Of a DNA stretch of 38,562 nucleotides, positions 26,068 to 34,974 are shown one piece after another. Position 1 is the first letter of the stretch, and each line of letters starts with the position of its first letter. Under the pieces are notes generated by a model. The model was not told the DNA's origin. It searched no databases and was given only the letters and a program-made list of their open reading frames with translations. The translations under genes were made by a program, and so were the position numbers. The DNA is taken from assembly GCA_017403285.1 (NCBI GenBank), contig JAFQOI010000019.1:1-38562 (forward strand). The letters are read 5' to 3'. The DNA is from a bacterium (GTDB lineage Bacteria > Cyanobacteriota > Vampirovibrionia > Gastranaerophilales > Gastranaerophilaceae).

Positions 26068-28644
26068 CTATTCAAAGGTTAATGATAATTGTGGAACATC
26101 AATAGTTGAATTTTTTGTTTTTCTAGAAGATAAGTCTTTAGAAAAATCTTTCTGCATTTTGTTCATAATCGTTTGTGCTTTTGAAATAACAGAATCTGGA
26201 AGTCCTGCCATTTTTGCGACTTGAATACCATAACTTTTGCTAGCAGAGCCTTCTATAACTTTTCTTAAAAATCTAATTTCACCATCTTCTTCGGTCAAAG
26301 TTATTCTATAATTTTTAATTTGTTCTATTGACTTTGGCATAACATTTAGTTCATGGTAATGTGTTGCAAAAATCGTTCTTGCTTTAATATTTTTTGCAAT
26401 ATGTTCTGCAACAGACCAAGCAATAGCAACGCCATCGTACGTAGAAGTGCCTCTTCCAATTTCATCAAGTAAAATTAAACTTTTTTCAGTTGCACTATTT
26501 AAAATAAATGCCGTTTCATTCATTTCAACCATAAACGTTGATTGTCCGAGTGATAAATCATCGACAGCGCCAACTCTGGTAAAAATTTTATCTACAATAC
26601 CAATTCTTGCATAATCTGCTGGTACGAAAGAACCAATTTGTGCTAATAATACAATAAGGGCATTTTGTCTCATATATGTTGATTTCCCTGCCATATTTGG
26701 ACCAGTTAAAATCATAAATTGAGTGTCTTCATAATTATGAATATCAGCAACAAGTTTCAAATCGTTAGAAACATATTCTCCCATAGGCAAGAGTTTTTCC
26801 ACAACAGGATGCCTACCGTCTTTTATGTATAATTCGTTTGAGTTTGTAATTTCTGGTTTCGTGTAGTTTGATTCTATAGCAACATTCGCAAATGATAATA
26901 AAACATCAACTTTAGATAGAAAATGAGCAGTTTCTTTTAATACATCAACAAAAGCTTTTGAGTATTCTGTCATATCTGAAAATATACGTTGCTCAAGTTC
27001 AACAGATTTGTATCTAGAGGAGAATACGTCATTTTCGTGTTTTTTGAGCTCCTCAGTTGTATATCTTTCAACATTTGTAAGTGTTTGTTTCCTTACATAG
27101 TACATTGGAACTTGAGATAGGTTTGATTTTGTTATTTCTATAAAAAAACCAAAATTATTATTGTAAGAAACTCTTAAATTTTTAATTCCAGTTTTTTCTT
27201 TTTCTTGTTCTTCAAATTTTTGAAGCCATTCCTCGCCACCAGATAAAAGACCTTTGTAATAATCTAATTCTGCGCTGACACCTTCTTTTATAATTCCACC
27301 TTCTTTTGTACTTGTTGGTGGGTCATCAACAATTGTTCTATTTATAACAGAAGCAAATTCCATCAAATCTTCAGTTTGAGTGGTGAATTTTTTGAGATAA
27401 TCATTGTTGAAATTTTTAAAAATGCTTTCAAAGTTAGGGATAAGGAATAAAGTATCTTTAAGTGCAATAAAGTCTCGAGGATTAATACTTCCATTACTTA
27501 ATTTAACGCTCAAGCGTTCAACATCACATATTCTTGACAATAAATTTGCAAGATTAATTCTGTCTTTGGGATTATTTATTAGTTCTTCTACTGCATTTTG
27601 TCTTTGTTTTATTTCTTCAATATTTTTTATTGGTTGAGTTAGCCAATTTTTTAAAAGTCTAGAACCCATCGGAGTTTTGACTCTGTCAATTGCCCATAGA
27701 AGACTTCCAAATTTTTGTTTGTCTTTTGATGTTTGTAAAAGTTCTAAGTTTTTTCTTGTATTTGAATCTAGAGAAACAAAATCATCTAATGAATATGGTT
27801 TGATTGTGTCAAATTTAGGTAAAACTCCTTTTTGAGTTTCAATTAGATATTCAACAATTGCACCTGCTGCAAGAAAAGCAGGCTTAAATTCAGCAAATCC
27901 AAATGACTCTAATGATACAATTTTGAACAAATCTTTAATATTTTTTACTGCTCTATCCTCATCAAAAGATGAACTAGCTACTTTTGTACATGGATAAATT
28001 GATGTTATTTCATCTGGCAAATTAATTTTTTCATCTGGAACAATTTGAAATGGTAATATTTTTTGTTGTTTGATAGGTGCGAGAATTTCAGCAGGTTTAA
28101 TCCTTGCAAGTTCAGAAAGAATATCGTTTAAACTTCCTTTTGTAACTTTAAATTCCCCTGTTGAAATATCCGTATATGCGAGTCCAAATGTGTTATTTAC
28201 ATTAATAACAGATGCTAAATAGTTGTTGCCAGTTGGCTCTAATAAGTTTAGTTCAGTTATTGTTCCAGCCGTAATTGTTTTAACTATATCTCTTTTTACA
28301 AGTTTTTCAGCACTTTCTTTTGGGTCTTCTAGTTGTTCACATACGGCAACTTTTATATTTTTTTCAAGCAGTTTTGGAATGTAGTTATTTACTGCTTTAA
28401 CTGGTATTCCTGCCATTGGAACTTTTCCAAGTTTTCCACCATCTTTATGTGTTAAGGTTAACCCTAATTCTCTTGAAAAAAGAATTGCGTCTTCAAAAAA
28501 ACCTTCATAAAAATCTCCAAGACGATATAATAAAACAGTTTCTCTATATTTTCTTTTGATTTCCAGAAACTGTTTAAACATTGGAGTAGCAAGACTTATG
28601 TCTACATCACAACTATTCGCGTTCTTGATTTCTTCATCCATCAT
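26068..28644 (-). CDS. mutS: DNA mismatch repair protein MutS
   Basis: An 858-residue MutS1-type protein from ATG 28644 (an ATG at 28641 is equally possible; a TTG at 28683 would add 13 unlikely residues). The mismatch-reading phenylalanine motif is FYEGFFEDA with the GDFYE core, after TPMFKQFLEIKRKY. The connector, lever and clamp domains follow, then the ATPase with Walker A TGPNMAGKST (647-656), the DDLSLGQSTFMVEM block, Walker B LILLDEIGRGTSTYDG and ATHYHEL. Length fits the family (about 850-890). No Shine-Dalgarno sequence is visible. It is first in a leftward group with a GT-C gene and rimO, divergent from the anchored unknown protein. No mutL is in the window. Confidence 0.97.
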   Translation of the reverse strand: MMDEEIKNANSCDVDISLATPMFKQFLEIKRKYRETVLLYRLGDFYEGFFEDAILFSRELGLTLTHKDGGKLGKVPMAGIPVKAVNNYIPKLLEKNIKVAVCEQLEDPKESAEKLVKRDIVKTITAGTITELNLLEPTGNNYLASVINVNNTFGLAYTDISTGEFKVTKGSLNDILSELARIKPAEILAPIKQQKILPFQIVPDEKINLPDEITSIYPCTKVASSSFDEDRAVKNIKDLFKIVSLESFGFAEFKPAFLAAGAIVEYLIETQKGVLPKFDTIKPYSLDDFVSLDSNTRKNLELLQTSKDKQKFGSLLWAIDRVKTPMGSRLLKNWLTQPIKNIEEIKQRQNAVEELINNPKDRINLANLLSRICDVERLSVKLSNGSINPRDFIALKDTLFLIPNFESIFKNFNNDYLKKFTTQTEDLMEFASVINRTIVDDPPTSTKEGGIIKEGVSAELDYYKGLLSGGEEWLQKFEEQEKEKTGIKNLRVSYNNNFGFFIEITKSNLSQVPMYYVRKQTLTNVERYTTEELKKHENDVFSSRYKSVELEQRIFSDMTEYSKAFVDVLKETAHFLSKVDVLLSFANVAIESNYTKPEITNSNELYIKDGRHPVVEKLLPMGEYVSNDLKLVADIHNYEDTQFMILTGPNMAGKSTYMRQNALIVLLAQIGSFVPADYARIGIVDKIFTRVGAVDDLSLGQSTFMVEMNETAFILNSATEKSLILLDEIGRGTSTYDGVAIAWSVAEHIAKNIKARTIFATHYHELNVMPKSIEQIKNYRITLTEEDGEIRFLRKVIEGSASKSYGIQVAKMAGLPDSVISKAQTIMNKMQKDFSKDLSSRKTKNSTIDVPQLSLTFE

Positions 28645-28673
28645 ATATATACTTAATGTAATACAAATTGCGG

Positions 28674-28697
28674 TATAATTCAACGGAATATAAAGGA
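28674..28697 (+). promoter_or_regulatory. -10 box and ribosome binding site of the anchored unknown gene
   Basis: TATAAT at 28674-28679 is followed by AAGGAG at 28692-28697 and the ATG at 28704. No good -35 element is visible at the expected place. The gap to mutS is only 59 bases and must hold promoters for both directions. Confidence 0.45.
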
Positions 28698-28703
28698 GTT
28701 TTA

Positions 28704-29306
28704 ATGAAAGGTTGTTTTAGTTTTATTATCAAGACAATAATTGTAATTTTAGTCTTTTTTGGACTAGTTCATTTGGGTGTTATTGATTACATAAAAACTA
28801 AAATTAGTGAGAAAAAATCTGTTTCACAAAAAGAAATGGTTGATAAAACAAAAGACGTTGTGGATTTGTCTGGTATAGATGATGAATACAAAATATCTAC
28901 AAATTTTAAATTTTTAAAACATAGAATGATTGTGGCAGATCATGGTGCATCTTCACAAAAGATGATAATTATTGAAACTCCAAAACAAGACATTCTTACA
29001 AAAGATGATATTAAAGGTGATAATGCTCAAGAAAAAATTCAAAAAGCATTAGAGGATTTTAAATATAAACCGGTAAAATTTAGCAAAATAGAAGTGACCA
29101 AAAAAGGTGAATTTACGGGTTTAGGACAGAAAATACCTTATGCAAAAGTTGATGTTGAAATAGCAAATCTTCCTATAAAAGATATGGAAGGAATTGTTGG
29201 AGTGGTTGAACTTGAAAATGGAAAAAATCTAGTTGTTATTTCTGCTAACGAAAAAGGGAAATACTCTCAAATCATAACAGATGCTTTTTATGAGAAAGTA
29301 AAATAA
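28704..29306 (+). CDS. Membrane-anchored unknown protein, 200 residues
   Basis: I do not recognise the family. The ATG at 28704 is preferred over upstream in-frame codons because AAGGAG lies seven bases before it. An uncleaved hydrophobic helix (about 6-27, FIIKTIIVILVFFGLVHLGV) is followed by a charged, mostly beta/alpha soluble domain on the outer side with many lysines. The carboxy part (VVELENGKNLVVISANEKGK) resembles small two-layer domains but has no catalytic motif that I can name. Its stop overlaps the ribD start by one base (TAATG), so the two are translationally coupled; ribD is soluble and unrelated in role, so the coupling may be only economical. Confidence 0.7.
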   Translation: MKGCFSFIIKTIIVILVFFGLVHLGVIDYIKTKISEKKSVSQKEMVDKTKDVVDLSGIDDEYKISTNFKFLKHRMIVADHGASSQKMIIIETPKQDILTKDDIKGDNAQEKIQKALEDFKYKPVKFSKIEVTKKGEFTGLGQKIPYAKVDVEIANLPIKDMEGIVGVVELENGKNLVVISANEKGKYSQIITDAFYEKVK

Positions 29307-30400
29307 TGCAGAATCAGTATAAACGCCTTATGAGAAAATGTATTACTCTTGCAAAAAAAAGTTATGGAAGAGTTTCACCAAATCCTCTTGTTGGATGCGT
29401 TATTTTTGATGATGATTTTAATATTGTTTCAGAAGGTAGACATGAAAAGTATGGGGAAAATCATGCTGAACGTAATGCAATATTGAATGCTCCTTGTGAT
29501 GTTAAAGGTTTGTCTTTAGTAGTTAATCTAGAACCCTGTTGCCATCATGGAAAAACACCGCCTTGTGCCGATTTGATTATAGAAAAAGGAATTAAAAAAG
29601 TTGTAATTGGGATGGTTGATCCTAATCCTGTTGTTGCAGGGAAAGGAATTGAAAAACTAAAAAAAGCAGGGATTGATGTTGTTGTTGGTGTATTAGAAGA
29701 TGAGTGTAGAGAATTAAATAAGATTTTTATTAAAAATCAAGTAGTGAAAAAACCATATATCACGATAAAAACAGCAACGACTCTTGATGGGAAAATAGTT
29801 GGCAGAACAAGAAAACCAGAAAAGATTACGGACGAAGTTTCAAGGTATGAGGTTCAAAAATTAAGAAACCAATATGATGCTATTTTGACATCTTCCAAAA
29901 CAGTTATAAATGATAATCCTTATTTGACTTGTCGGATGAAATCTGGAAGAAATCCTATTCGTGTCGTTCTTGATACAAATCTTTCAACGCTAGCGAGTAG
30001 CAATGTATACAACAATGACGGTACAAAAGTCATTATCATGACTTCTGACAAGATATCAAACGAAAAAGTAAAACAATATCCTGAGAACATAGAAGTTATA
30101 AAATGTGGAACAAAAAATAACCATATAGATCTTAACTGTGCTATGGAAATTTTGTATAAAAAAGGCATTAAAAGTATTCTGGTTGAAACAGGTGCAATAT
30201 TGAATAAATCCTTTATAGAAGAAGATTTAATGGATGAATTAATTCAATTCATTGCTCCTAAAGTAATGGGTGATGATACTGCCATAAATTGGGTTAGTGG
30301 ATTTGATAGAGAATACATATCAAAATGTAACAATTTAAAAATCATGTCGACGAAAATCTTAAAAAAAGATATAATGATTGTCTGTAAGAGTAAAAACTAA
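29306..30400 (+). CDS. ribD: Bifunctional riboflavin biosynthesis deaminase/reductase RibD
   Basis: A 364-residue two-domain enzyme for the second and third steps of riboflavin synthesis. The amino-terminal cytidine-deaminase-like domain has the zinc site H53-A-E55 and C78 / C87 (EPCCHHGKTPPC). The carboxy-terminal reductase domain starts near 150 (KTATTLDGKIVGRTRKPEKI) and contains DAILTSSKTVINDNPYLTCR and the LVETGAILNKSFI block that closes the NADPH pocket. Length is standard. The start overlaps the previous stop by one base. No other rib gene is nearby and no FMN riboswitch was seen upstream, so the pathway's remaining genes are elsewhere. Confidence 0.95.
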   Translation: MQNQYKRLMRKCITLAKKSYGRVSPNPLVGCVIFDDDFNIVSEGRHEKYGENHAERNAILNAPCDVKGLSLVVNLEPCCHHGKTPPCADLIIEKGIKKVVIGMVDPNPVVAGKGIEKLKKAGIDVVVGVLEDECRELNKIFIKNQVVKKPYITIKTATTLDGKIVGRTRKPEKITDEVSRYEVQKLRNQYDAILTSSKTVINDNPYLTCRMKSGRNPIRVVLDTNLSTLASSNVYNNDGTKVIIMTSDKISNEKVKQYPENIEVIKCGTKNNHIDLNCAMEILYKKGIKSILVETGAILNKSFIEEDLMDELIQFIAPKVMGDDTAINWVSGFDREYISKCNNLKIMSTKILKKDIMIVCKSKN

Positions 30401-30420
30401 GTTGTCTTTCAAGGAGGCAT

Positions 30421-30750
30421 ATGATTAGACCGGTTTCTGGAACAGTTAACTTTGGGGCGACACAACAAAATCCTCAAAATAAAGTTGATTCAGGGAAGGT
30501 AAATAAAAATAGTTCCTATCCCGTACGCTATATGGATTCGTTTGTAAAACATTCGGTTTCGTCTGTGCCGACACTTGGTGCTTTGACGGTTTTTTGGTCA
30601 TTTGTAGATAAAACTAGATATGGTTCAGTTCCTAAAGCTTTAGGACATAATATAAAAACATTTATGTTGCCTGTTATGGTTATTACTTCTGCTGTAACTG
30701 CTTTTATTGAAAATAAAGGACCGAAAAAAGAAAATCCTGTCAAAGAATAA
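30421..30750 (+). CDS. Small membrane protein of unknown function, 109 residues
   Basis: The ATG at 30421 is backed by a strong AAGGAGGC eight or so bases upstream. The first 40 residues are polar (MIRPVSGTVNFGATQQNPQN), and two hydrophobic stretches follow (about 48-66 and 82-99, FMLPVMVITSAVTAF), then a charged tail. I do not recognise it. The opening with a short NFGA-type motif resembles the starts of other lineage-restricted small proteins that I associate with gut Melainabacteria; this is from memory, not a search. It sits 20 bases after ribD and ends 22 bases before the next start, whose promoter overlaps its last codons. Confidence 0.65.
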   Translation: MIRPVSGTVNFGATQQNPQNKVDSGKVNKNSSYPVRYMDSFVKHSVSSVPTLGALTVFWSFVDKTRYGSVPKALGHNIKTFMLPVMVITSAVTAFIENKGPKKENPVKE

Positions 30751-30766
30751 AATATTGTAGTATAAT
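30737..30766 (+). promoter_or_regulatory. Promoter of the diguanylate cyclase gene, possibly leaderless
   Basis: A perfect TATAAT at 30761-30766 is preceded by CTGTCA (30737-30742) with an 18-base spacer that spans the stop of the previous gene. Six bases (GCAACT) separate the -10 box from the ATG at 30773, and there is no Shine-Dalgarno sequence. Confidence 0.5.
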
Positions 30767-30772
30767 GCAACT

Positions 30773-32380
30773 ATGTCAGAAGATTTAGCTGAAAAAATAT
30801 ATAGTTTACAAAAAAATGTATTGGAATTGCACAACCTATTTGATGTTAATATGGTTGCAAATCAATCGCGTTCTATGGAAGACTTGCTTGCAAAAGTGTC
30901 TTCTTTAATTAGTGCTTCCTTAGGTATTGCTGATATAAGGTTTTTTATTAACAATAATGGTATTTTTCAAACAAAAAATATTATATCTGACAGTAGTGAA
31001 AATTATGAATTTAATGGGGATAATGCTCCATTTTTGCAAACTTTGACAGATGAAATTGTTAAACTTACCAATGATGATGGCAGTTATATATACAAAGCTT
31101 TTTGGAATACTAATAATCTCAATAGTTTAAATGGTGATTATTTGAGAATTTTTCATCTAGATGAAAATCCTTTCTGTGTGGCATTTTTTGGTAAAAAAAG
31201 TGGAAATTCTGATTTTTCTGAAGAGGATATGAACTATATTAAGCAAATATTTGCTTGTATAGAACCTGCGCTTAGGAAATTTGTCCGTAATAAAGAACAA
31301 GAAATGAAAATTATGGATTTGAATAAAACCATTCATAATCTTTCAATTTTGTATAATATTTCTCAAGCAGTTAATTTTATTGATGATTTAAAACGTTTAA
31401 TTAGTGTTATTCTTGATAAGGCAATTGAAACTGTTAATGCGGAAAAAGGTTCTTTAATGCTTTATGATAAAACTGATAATATGCTACAAGTAAAAGTAGT
31501 ATATGGTTTAAAAGATAAAGAACATGAAGATGCAATTAACAATGGACTTGTTGAATGTCAAAAAATCAGTCCAAATACTGGTATCGCTGGAAAAGTATAT
31601 TCGGAAAGGAAATCTATCATTACAAATTTGGGTGGAAATGACCCTAGATTTTGTATGATGAAAGGTGATAAAGAAAATATTTCATCTTTAATTTGTGTTC
31701 CTTTGATTGCAAAAGGTGAATGTATTGGGATTATAAACATCACTAATAAGAAGAATGGTAAACTTTTCAATAAAAAAGATTTAGAATTTGTTGAAGCACT
31801 TGCAAATCAGGCGGCTATTGCAGTTGATAATGCGCAATTGTATGAACTTGCTACAAAAGATGGTTTAACAAAATTATATATACATAGACATTTTTATTTC
31901 TTGTTAGAGTCAGAAATAAACAGAGTTCATAGATATCATCATGTACTTTCACTTCTGATGCTAGATATAGATGAATTTAAAAATGTTAACGATACTTATG
32001 GTCATTTGGTTGGTGATATGGTGCTTAAAGAAATTGCTAACGTAATTCAAAAAACTATCAGGCATGTCGATATTGCTGCAAGATATGGTGGTGAAGAATT
32101 TACTGTTATTATGCCTGAAACATCCATTTTAACTTCACTTGTTATAGCAGAAAGACTAAGACAAAAAATAAGTGAAATTGAAGTTAAAGTTGATGAAAAT
32201 ACAATTATAAGACCGACAGTAAGTATGGGCATTGCAGAATATCCGAATGCCGCTGATAACATAAAAGATTTAATAGATTGTGCTGATAAAGCGCTTTATA
32301 TGTCAAAACAAAATGGAAAAAATTGTATCCATTACTATTTTGACGATAATTATCAACGTTATGTACCTCAACATGTATAA
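30773..32380 (+). CDS. GAF-GGDEF diguanylate cyclase
   Basis: A 535-residue cytoplasmic signalling enzyme that should make cyclic di-GMP from two GTP. The amino-terminal third (about 20-175) looks like a divergent GAF-type sensor; a clear GAF domain follows (about 200-355, NAEKGSLMLYDKTDNMLQVK ... ICVPLIAKGECIGIINITNK). The GGDEF domain (about 365-525) has LMLDIDEFKNVNDTYGHLVG, the active-site GGEEF at 439-443 and an intact inhibitory RxxD site (RHVD, 430-433), so it should be active and product-inhibited. No EAL or HD-GYP partner lies in the window. The signal sensed is unknown. c-di-GMP could influence surface structures such as the pilin; that is inference. Confidence 0.93.
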   Translation: MSEDLAEKIYSLQKNVLELHNLFDVNMVANQSRSMEDLLAKVSSLISASLGIADIRFFINNNGIFQTKNIISDSSENYEFNGDNAPFLQTLTDEIVKLTNDDGSYIYKAFWNTNNLNSLNGDYLRIFHLDENPFCVAFFGKKSGNSDFSEEDMNYIKQIFACIEPALRKFVRNKEQEMKIMDLNKTIHNLSILYNISQAVNFIDDLKRLISVILDKAIETVNAEKGSLMLYDKTDNMLQVKVVYGLKDKEHEDAINNGLVECQKISPNTGIAGKVYSERKSIITNLGGNDPRFCMMKGDKENISSLICVPLIAKGECIGIINITNKKNGKLFNKKDLEFVEALANQAAIAVDNAQLYELATKDGLTKLYIHRHFYFLLESEINRVHRYHHVLSLLMLDIDEFKNVNDTYGHLVGDMVLKEIANVIQKTIRHVDIAARYGGEEFTVIMPETSILTSLVIAERLRQKISEIEVKVDENTIIRPTVSMGIAEYPNAADNIKDLIDCADKALYMSKQNGKNCIHYYFDDNYQRYVPQHV

Positions 32381-32413
32381 GTAAAATATCAAACTTATTT
32401 TTTAATTGTAAAA

Positions 32414-32468
32414 AATCATAAATATTTGCTAGTTGGGAATAATACTAAATTTATGATTGCAATATAAT
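32414..32468 (+). promoter_or_regulatory. Inverted repeat and -10 box upstream of coaD
   Basis: AATCATAAAT (32414-32423) and ATTTATGATT (32449-32458) form a perfect 10-base inverted repeat with a 25-base spacer, five bases before a TATAAT (32463-32468). The right arm occupies the place between -35 and -10, and no standard -35 box is visible, so a regulator could act here. The repeat is all but A/T only and could be chance; it lacks the T-run of a terminator. Confidence 0.35.
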
Positions 32469-32503
32469 TATCATGTAAGTATTTGAGTCAAAAGGTAAAG
32501 AAA

Positions 32504-32986
32504 TTGAAAACGGCAATATATCCGGGCAGTTTTGATCCTATAACTAAAGGTCATTTAGACGTACTTAAAAGAGCTGCAGATATTTTTGATAAAGTAATAA
32601 TTGTAGTTTCGGTAAATGTAAATAAAACTAGTTTTATACCTTTAGAAGACAAAATAATGCTTATAAGAGAGGCTTGTAAAGACTTAAAAAATGTCGAAGT
32701 TGATAGTTTCGATGGATTGACAATTGAATACGCAAAGAAAAGAAATGCAAATGTGTTAATAAGAGGTCTTAGAGCGGTATCGGATTTTGAATATGAAATG
32801 CAAATGTCACAAGCAAATAGTGCGTTATGTTCAGATATTCATACAGTATTCCTCATAACAAAGCCAAAATATAATTTTATATCATCAGGTACAGTTAAAG
32901 AAATAGCAAGAATGAATGGCGATATTTCAAAATTTGTGCCGGAACCAGTGGCAAAATATTTAGAAGCAAAATATACGAAAGGTTAA
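32504..32986 (+). CDS. coaD: Phosphopantetheine adenylyltransferase
   Basis: A 160-residue enzyme making dephospho-CoA from 4'-phosphopantetheine and ATP, the penultimate step of coenzyme A synthesis. It has the nucleotidyltransferase signature AIYPGSFDPITKGHLDV with its H-x-G-H variant (TKGH), the RGLRAVSDFEYEMQM block and the ISSGTVKEIA motif. The start is placed at TTG 32504 because AAAGGT lies seven bases before it and it yields the standard 160-residue protein; an upstream TTG at 32483 would add seven residues without a ribosome binding site. The next gene follows after four bases. Confidence 0.94.
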   Translation: MKTAIYPGSFDPITKGHLDVLKRAADIFDKVIIVVSVNVNKTSFIPLEDKIMLIREACKDLKNVEVDSFDGLTIEYAKKRNANVLIRGLRAVSDFEYEMQMSQANSALCSDIHTVFLITKPKYNFISSGTVKEIARMNGDISKFVPEPVAKYLEAKYTKG

Positions 32987-32990
32987 AATC

Positions 32991-33569
32991 ATGACAGAAC
33001 TTAGAGTAAGTCATTTAATAGACGAAGCAGATGAAATGTTGGATAACAAGTTTCATGTTGGTAGTTACTGCTTTTTTATGAACATAGATGATGTTCAAGA
33101 TATTTTGAGCAAGATAAGAGCAATTTTGCCAGAAGAAATCAAAACAGCAGAAATGATACTCAAAAGACGTGATGATATATATATGGAAGCACAAAGTAGA
33201 GCAGATAGAATTATAAGCGAAGCTCAAAATACTGCTTCTAATATATTGAGTGAATCTGAATTAATTAGAGCGGTTAGAGAAAAAGCAACAAAAATACAAG
33301 AACAAGTAAAAGAGAGCTGCGAAGAAATGAAAAATAAAGCAGCACAAGAAGCTGAAGATATGCGTAGAGCAGCGTTAAAAGAAGCAATTGAAACAAAAGA
33401 AGGTGCTCAAGCGTACGCACAACAAGTTCTTGATAATTTAGATCGTAATATTGCTGAAATACATAGAATTGTTAAAAACGGACGTGAATATTTGTCTAAT
33501 CAAAAAGATAGACGTAGAGAAATGCCTGTTCGTGAAACGCAAAACGAAAAAGCATACACTGAACAATAA
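32991..33569 (+). CDS. Coiled-coil protein, DivIVA / ATP-synthase-subunit-like
   Basis: A 192-residue, highly charged protein that is almost entirely helical, with a long heptad coiled coil (about 55-160) rich in Ala, Glu, Lys and Arg, e.g. RADRIISEAQNTASNILSES. The pattern resembles DivIVA and the stalk subunits of rotary ATPases, which share only this general form. There is no membrane segment. It follows coaD by four bases with AAAGG inside the coaD end, and precedes dnaB. A similar coiled-coil gene next to coaD is familiar to me from some Clostridia. A role in cell-pole or division organisation is possible but not shown. Confidence 0.65.
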   Translation: MTELRVSHLIDEADEMLDNKFHVGSYCFFMNIDDVQDILSKIRAILPEEIKTAEMILKRRDDIYMEAQSRADRIISEAQNTASNILSESELIRAVREKATKIQEQVKESCEEMKNKAAQEAEDMRRAALKEAIETKEGAQAYAQQVLDNLDRNIAEIHRIVKNGREYLSNQKDRRREMPVRETQNEKAYTEQ

Positions 33570-33604
33570 TTGGGAATGGATAAATAATAATATTTGGAGG
33601 TCAC

Positions 33605-34969
33605 TTGGCAAATAAGGTTACAAGGCAAGCGGATAATAGCATGCTAAAATTGTTGCCACAAAGCGTGGAAGCAGAAGAAGCAGTACTTGGTGCTGTTTTA
33701 GTAAATCCTCAGTCTTTAGGCCGTATTGTTGAGTTTATTAATCCTGAAAGTTTTTATAAACCCGCACATAGAATTATTTATCAAACAATGTTAGATTTGT
33801 TCAGAAGAAATGAGCCTATTGATATTGTTACAGTCTCGGAATGTTTAAGAAATGATGAAAAACTTGAAGCTGTTGGAGGAAGGGCATACATAAATGACTT
33901 GGCATTAAATGTTGTAACCACTGCCAATGTTGAATTTTATGCCAAAATTGTTCAAGAAAAAGAGATTAAAAGAGCATTAATCAACGCTGGTTCTGAAATT
34001 GTTTCTATGTCGTATGAAAATGAAGATACAAGTGTTGTTCTTGATAATGCGCAAAAGTTAATATTTAACATTGCCGCTCAAAAAGATGTTGGTGATATGG
34101 TTCCAATTGCTGATTTAATAGTATCAAGTTATGAACAGATTGAATCAAGATACAACAATAAAGACGAACTTGTTGGAATTACAACTGGTTTCTATGACTT
34201 GGATGAAGTGACATCTGGACTTCAAAAATCTGATTTAATAATACTTGCTGCACGTCCTTCTATGGGAAAAACCGCATTTGCACTTAACTTGGCTCAAAAT
34301 GTTGCAATGAAGGCAAAAAAAGGCGTTGCTATTTTCTCTTTAGAAATGCCTAAGATACAAATTGCCAAACGTATGTTGTGTGCAGAGGCAGAAGTGGATA
34401 CAAGAAGAACAAATAATGGACACGTCGATTTAAAAGATTTCCAAAAATTAACAGAAGCAATGGAAAGATTGGCAGACGCAAGATTGTATATTGATGATAC
34501 AGCAGGCGTTACAGCAACTGATATTAAGGCAAAATGCAGACGTTTAATGCTTGAAGAAAAAGATTTGGGTCTTATTGTAATTGACTATTTGCAACTTATG
34601 GAAGGTGGCGGAAATCCTAACGATAGAAACCAACAAATATCTGCTATTTCTCGTTCTCTTAAAGGGCTTGCTAGAGAACTAAATGTTCCTATAATTGCGC
34701 TTTCTCAATTGTCAAGAGGAGTGGAAGCGAGAACAGATAAACGTCCTATGCTTTCTGACTTAAGAGATTCTGGTGCAATTGAGCAAGATGCTGATATTGT
34801 AATGTTTATCTACAGGGATGAATATTACAATAAAGATGAAGTTGAGAATAAGGGTAAGGCAGAACTAATTATTGCAAAACACAGAAATGGACCTGTTGGT
34901 ACTGTTAATTTATTGTTCCAATCTAATATTACTAAGTTTAAAAATCAGACAAAAACAACAGAATTTTAA
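33605..34969 (+). CDS. dnaB: Replicative DNA helicase DnaB
   Basis: A 454-residue hexameric helicase that unwinds DNA ahead of the replication fork. The amino-terminal domain (LPQSVEAEEAVLGAVLVNPQ) binds primase and loader; the RecA-like domain has Walker A ARPSMGKT (216-223), IFSLEMPK, Walker B LIVIDYLQLM and the arginine-finger region (SRGVEARTDKRPMLSDLRDS). No intein is present, unlike in several cyanobacterial DnaB proteins. The TTG start at 33605 follows a strong GGAGGT. It ends five bases before the stop of the convergent 76-residue gene, with no visible terminator. Confidence 0.97.
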   Translation: MANKVTRQADNSMLKLLPQSVEAEEAVLGAVLVNPQSLGRIVEFINPESFYKPAHRIIYQTMLDLFRRNEPIDIVTVSECLRNDEKLEAVGGRAYINDLALNVVTTANVEFYAKIVQEKEIKRALINAGSEIVSMSYENEDTSVVLDNAQKLIFNIAAQKDVGDMVPIADLIVSSYEQIESRYNNKDELVGITTGFYDLDEVTSGLQKSDLIILAARPSMGKTAFALNLAQNVAMKAKKGVAIFSLEMPKIQIAKRMLCAEAEVDTRRTNNGHVDLKDFQKLTEAMERLADARLYIDDTAGVTATDIKAKCRRLMLEEKDLGLIVIDYLQLMEGGGNPNDRNQQISAISRSLKGLARELNVPIIALSQLSRGVEARTDKRPMLSDLRDSGAIEQDADIVMFIYRDEYYNKDEVENKGKAELIIAKHRNGPVGTVNLLFQSNITKFKNQTKTTEF

Positions 34970-34974
34970 TAGTT

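Noticed and set aside
29246-29306. FMN riboswitch before ribD
   Set aside because: ribD starts inside the preceding gene's stop; there is no leader and no RFN-like sequence.
33605-34969. Intein in dnaB
   Set aside because: The helicase is 454 residues with continuous motifs and no splicing blocks.
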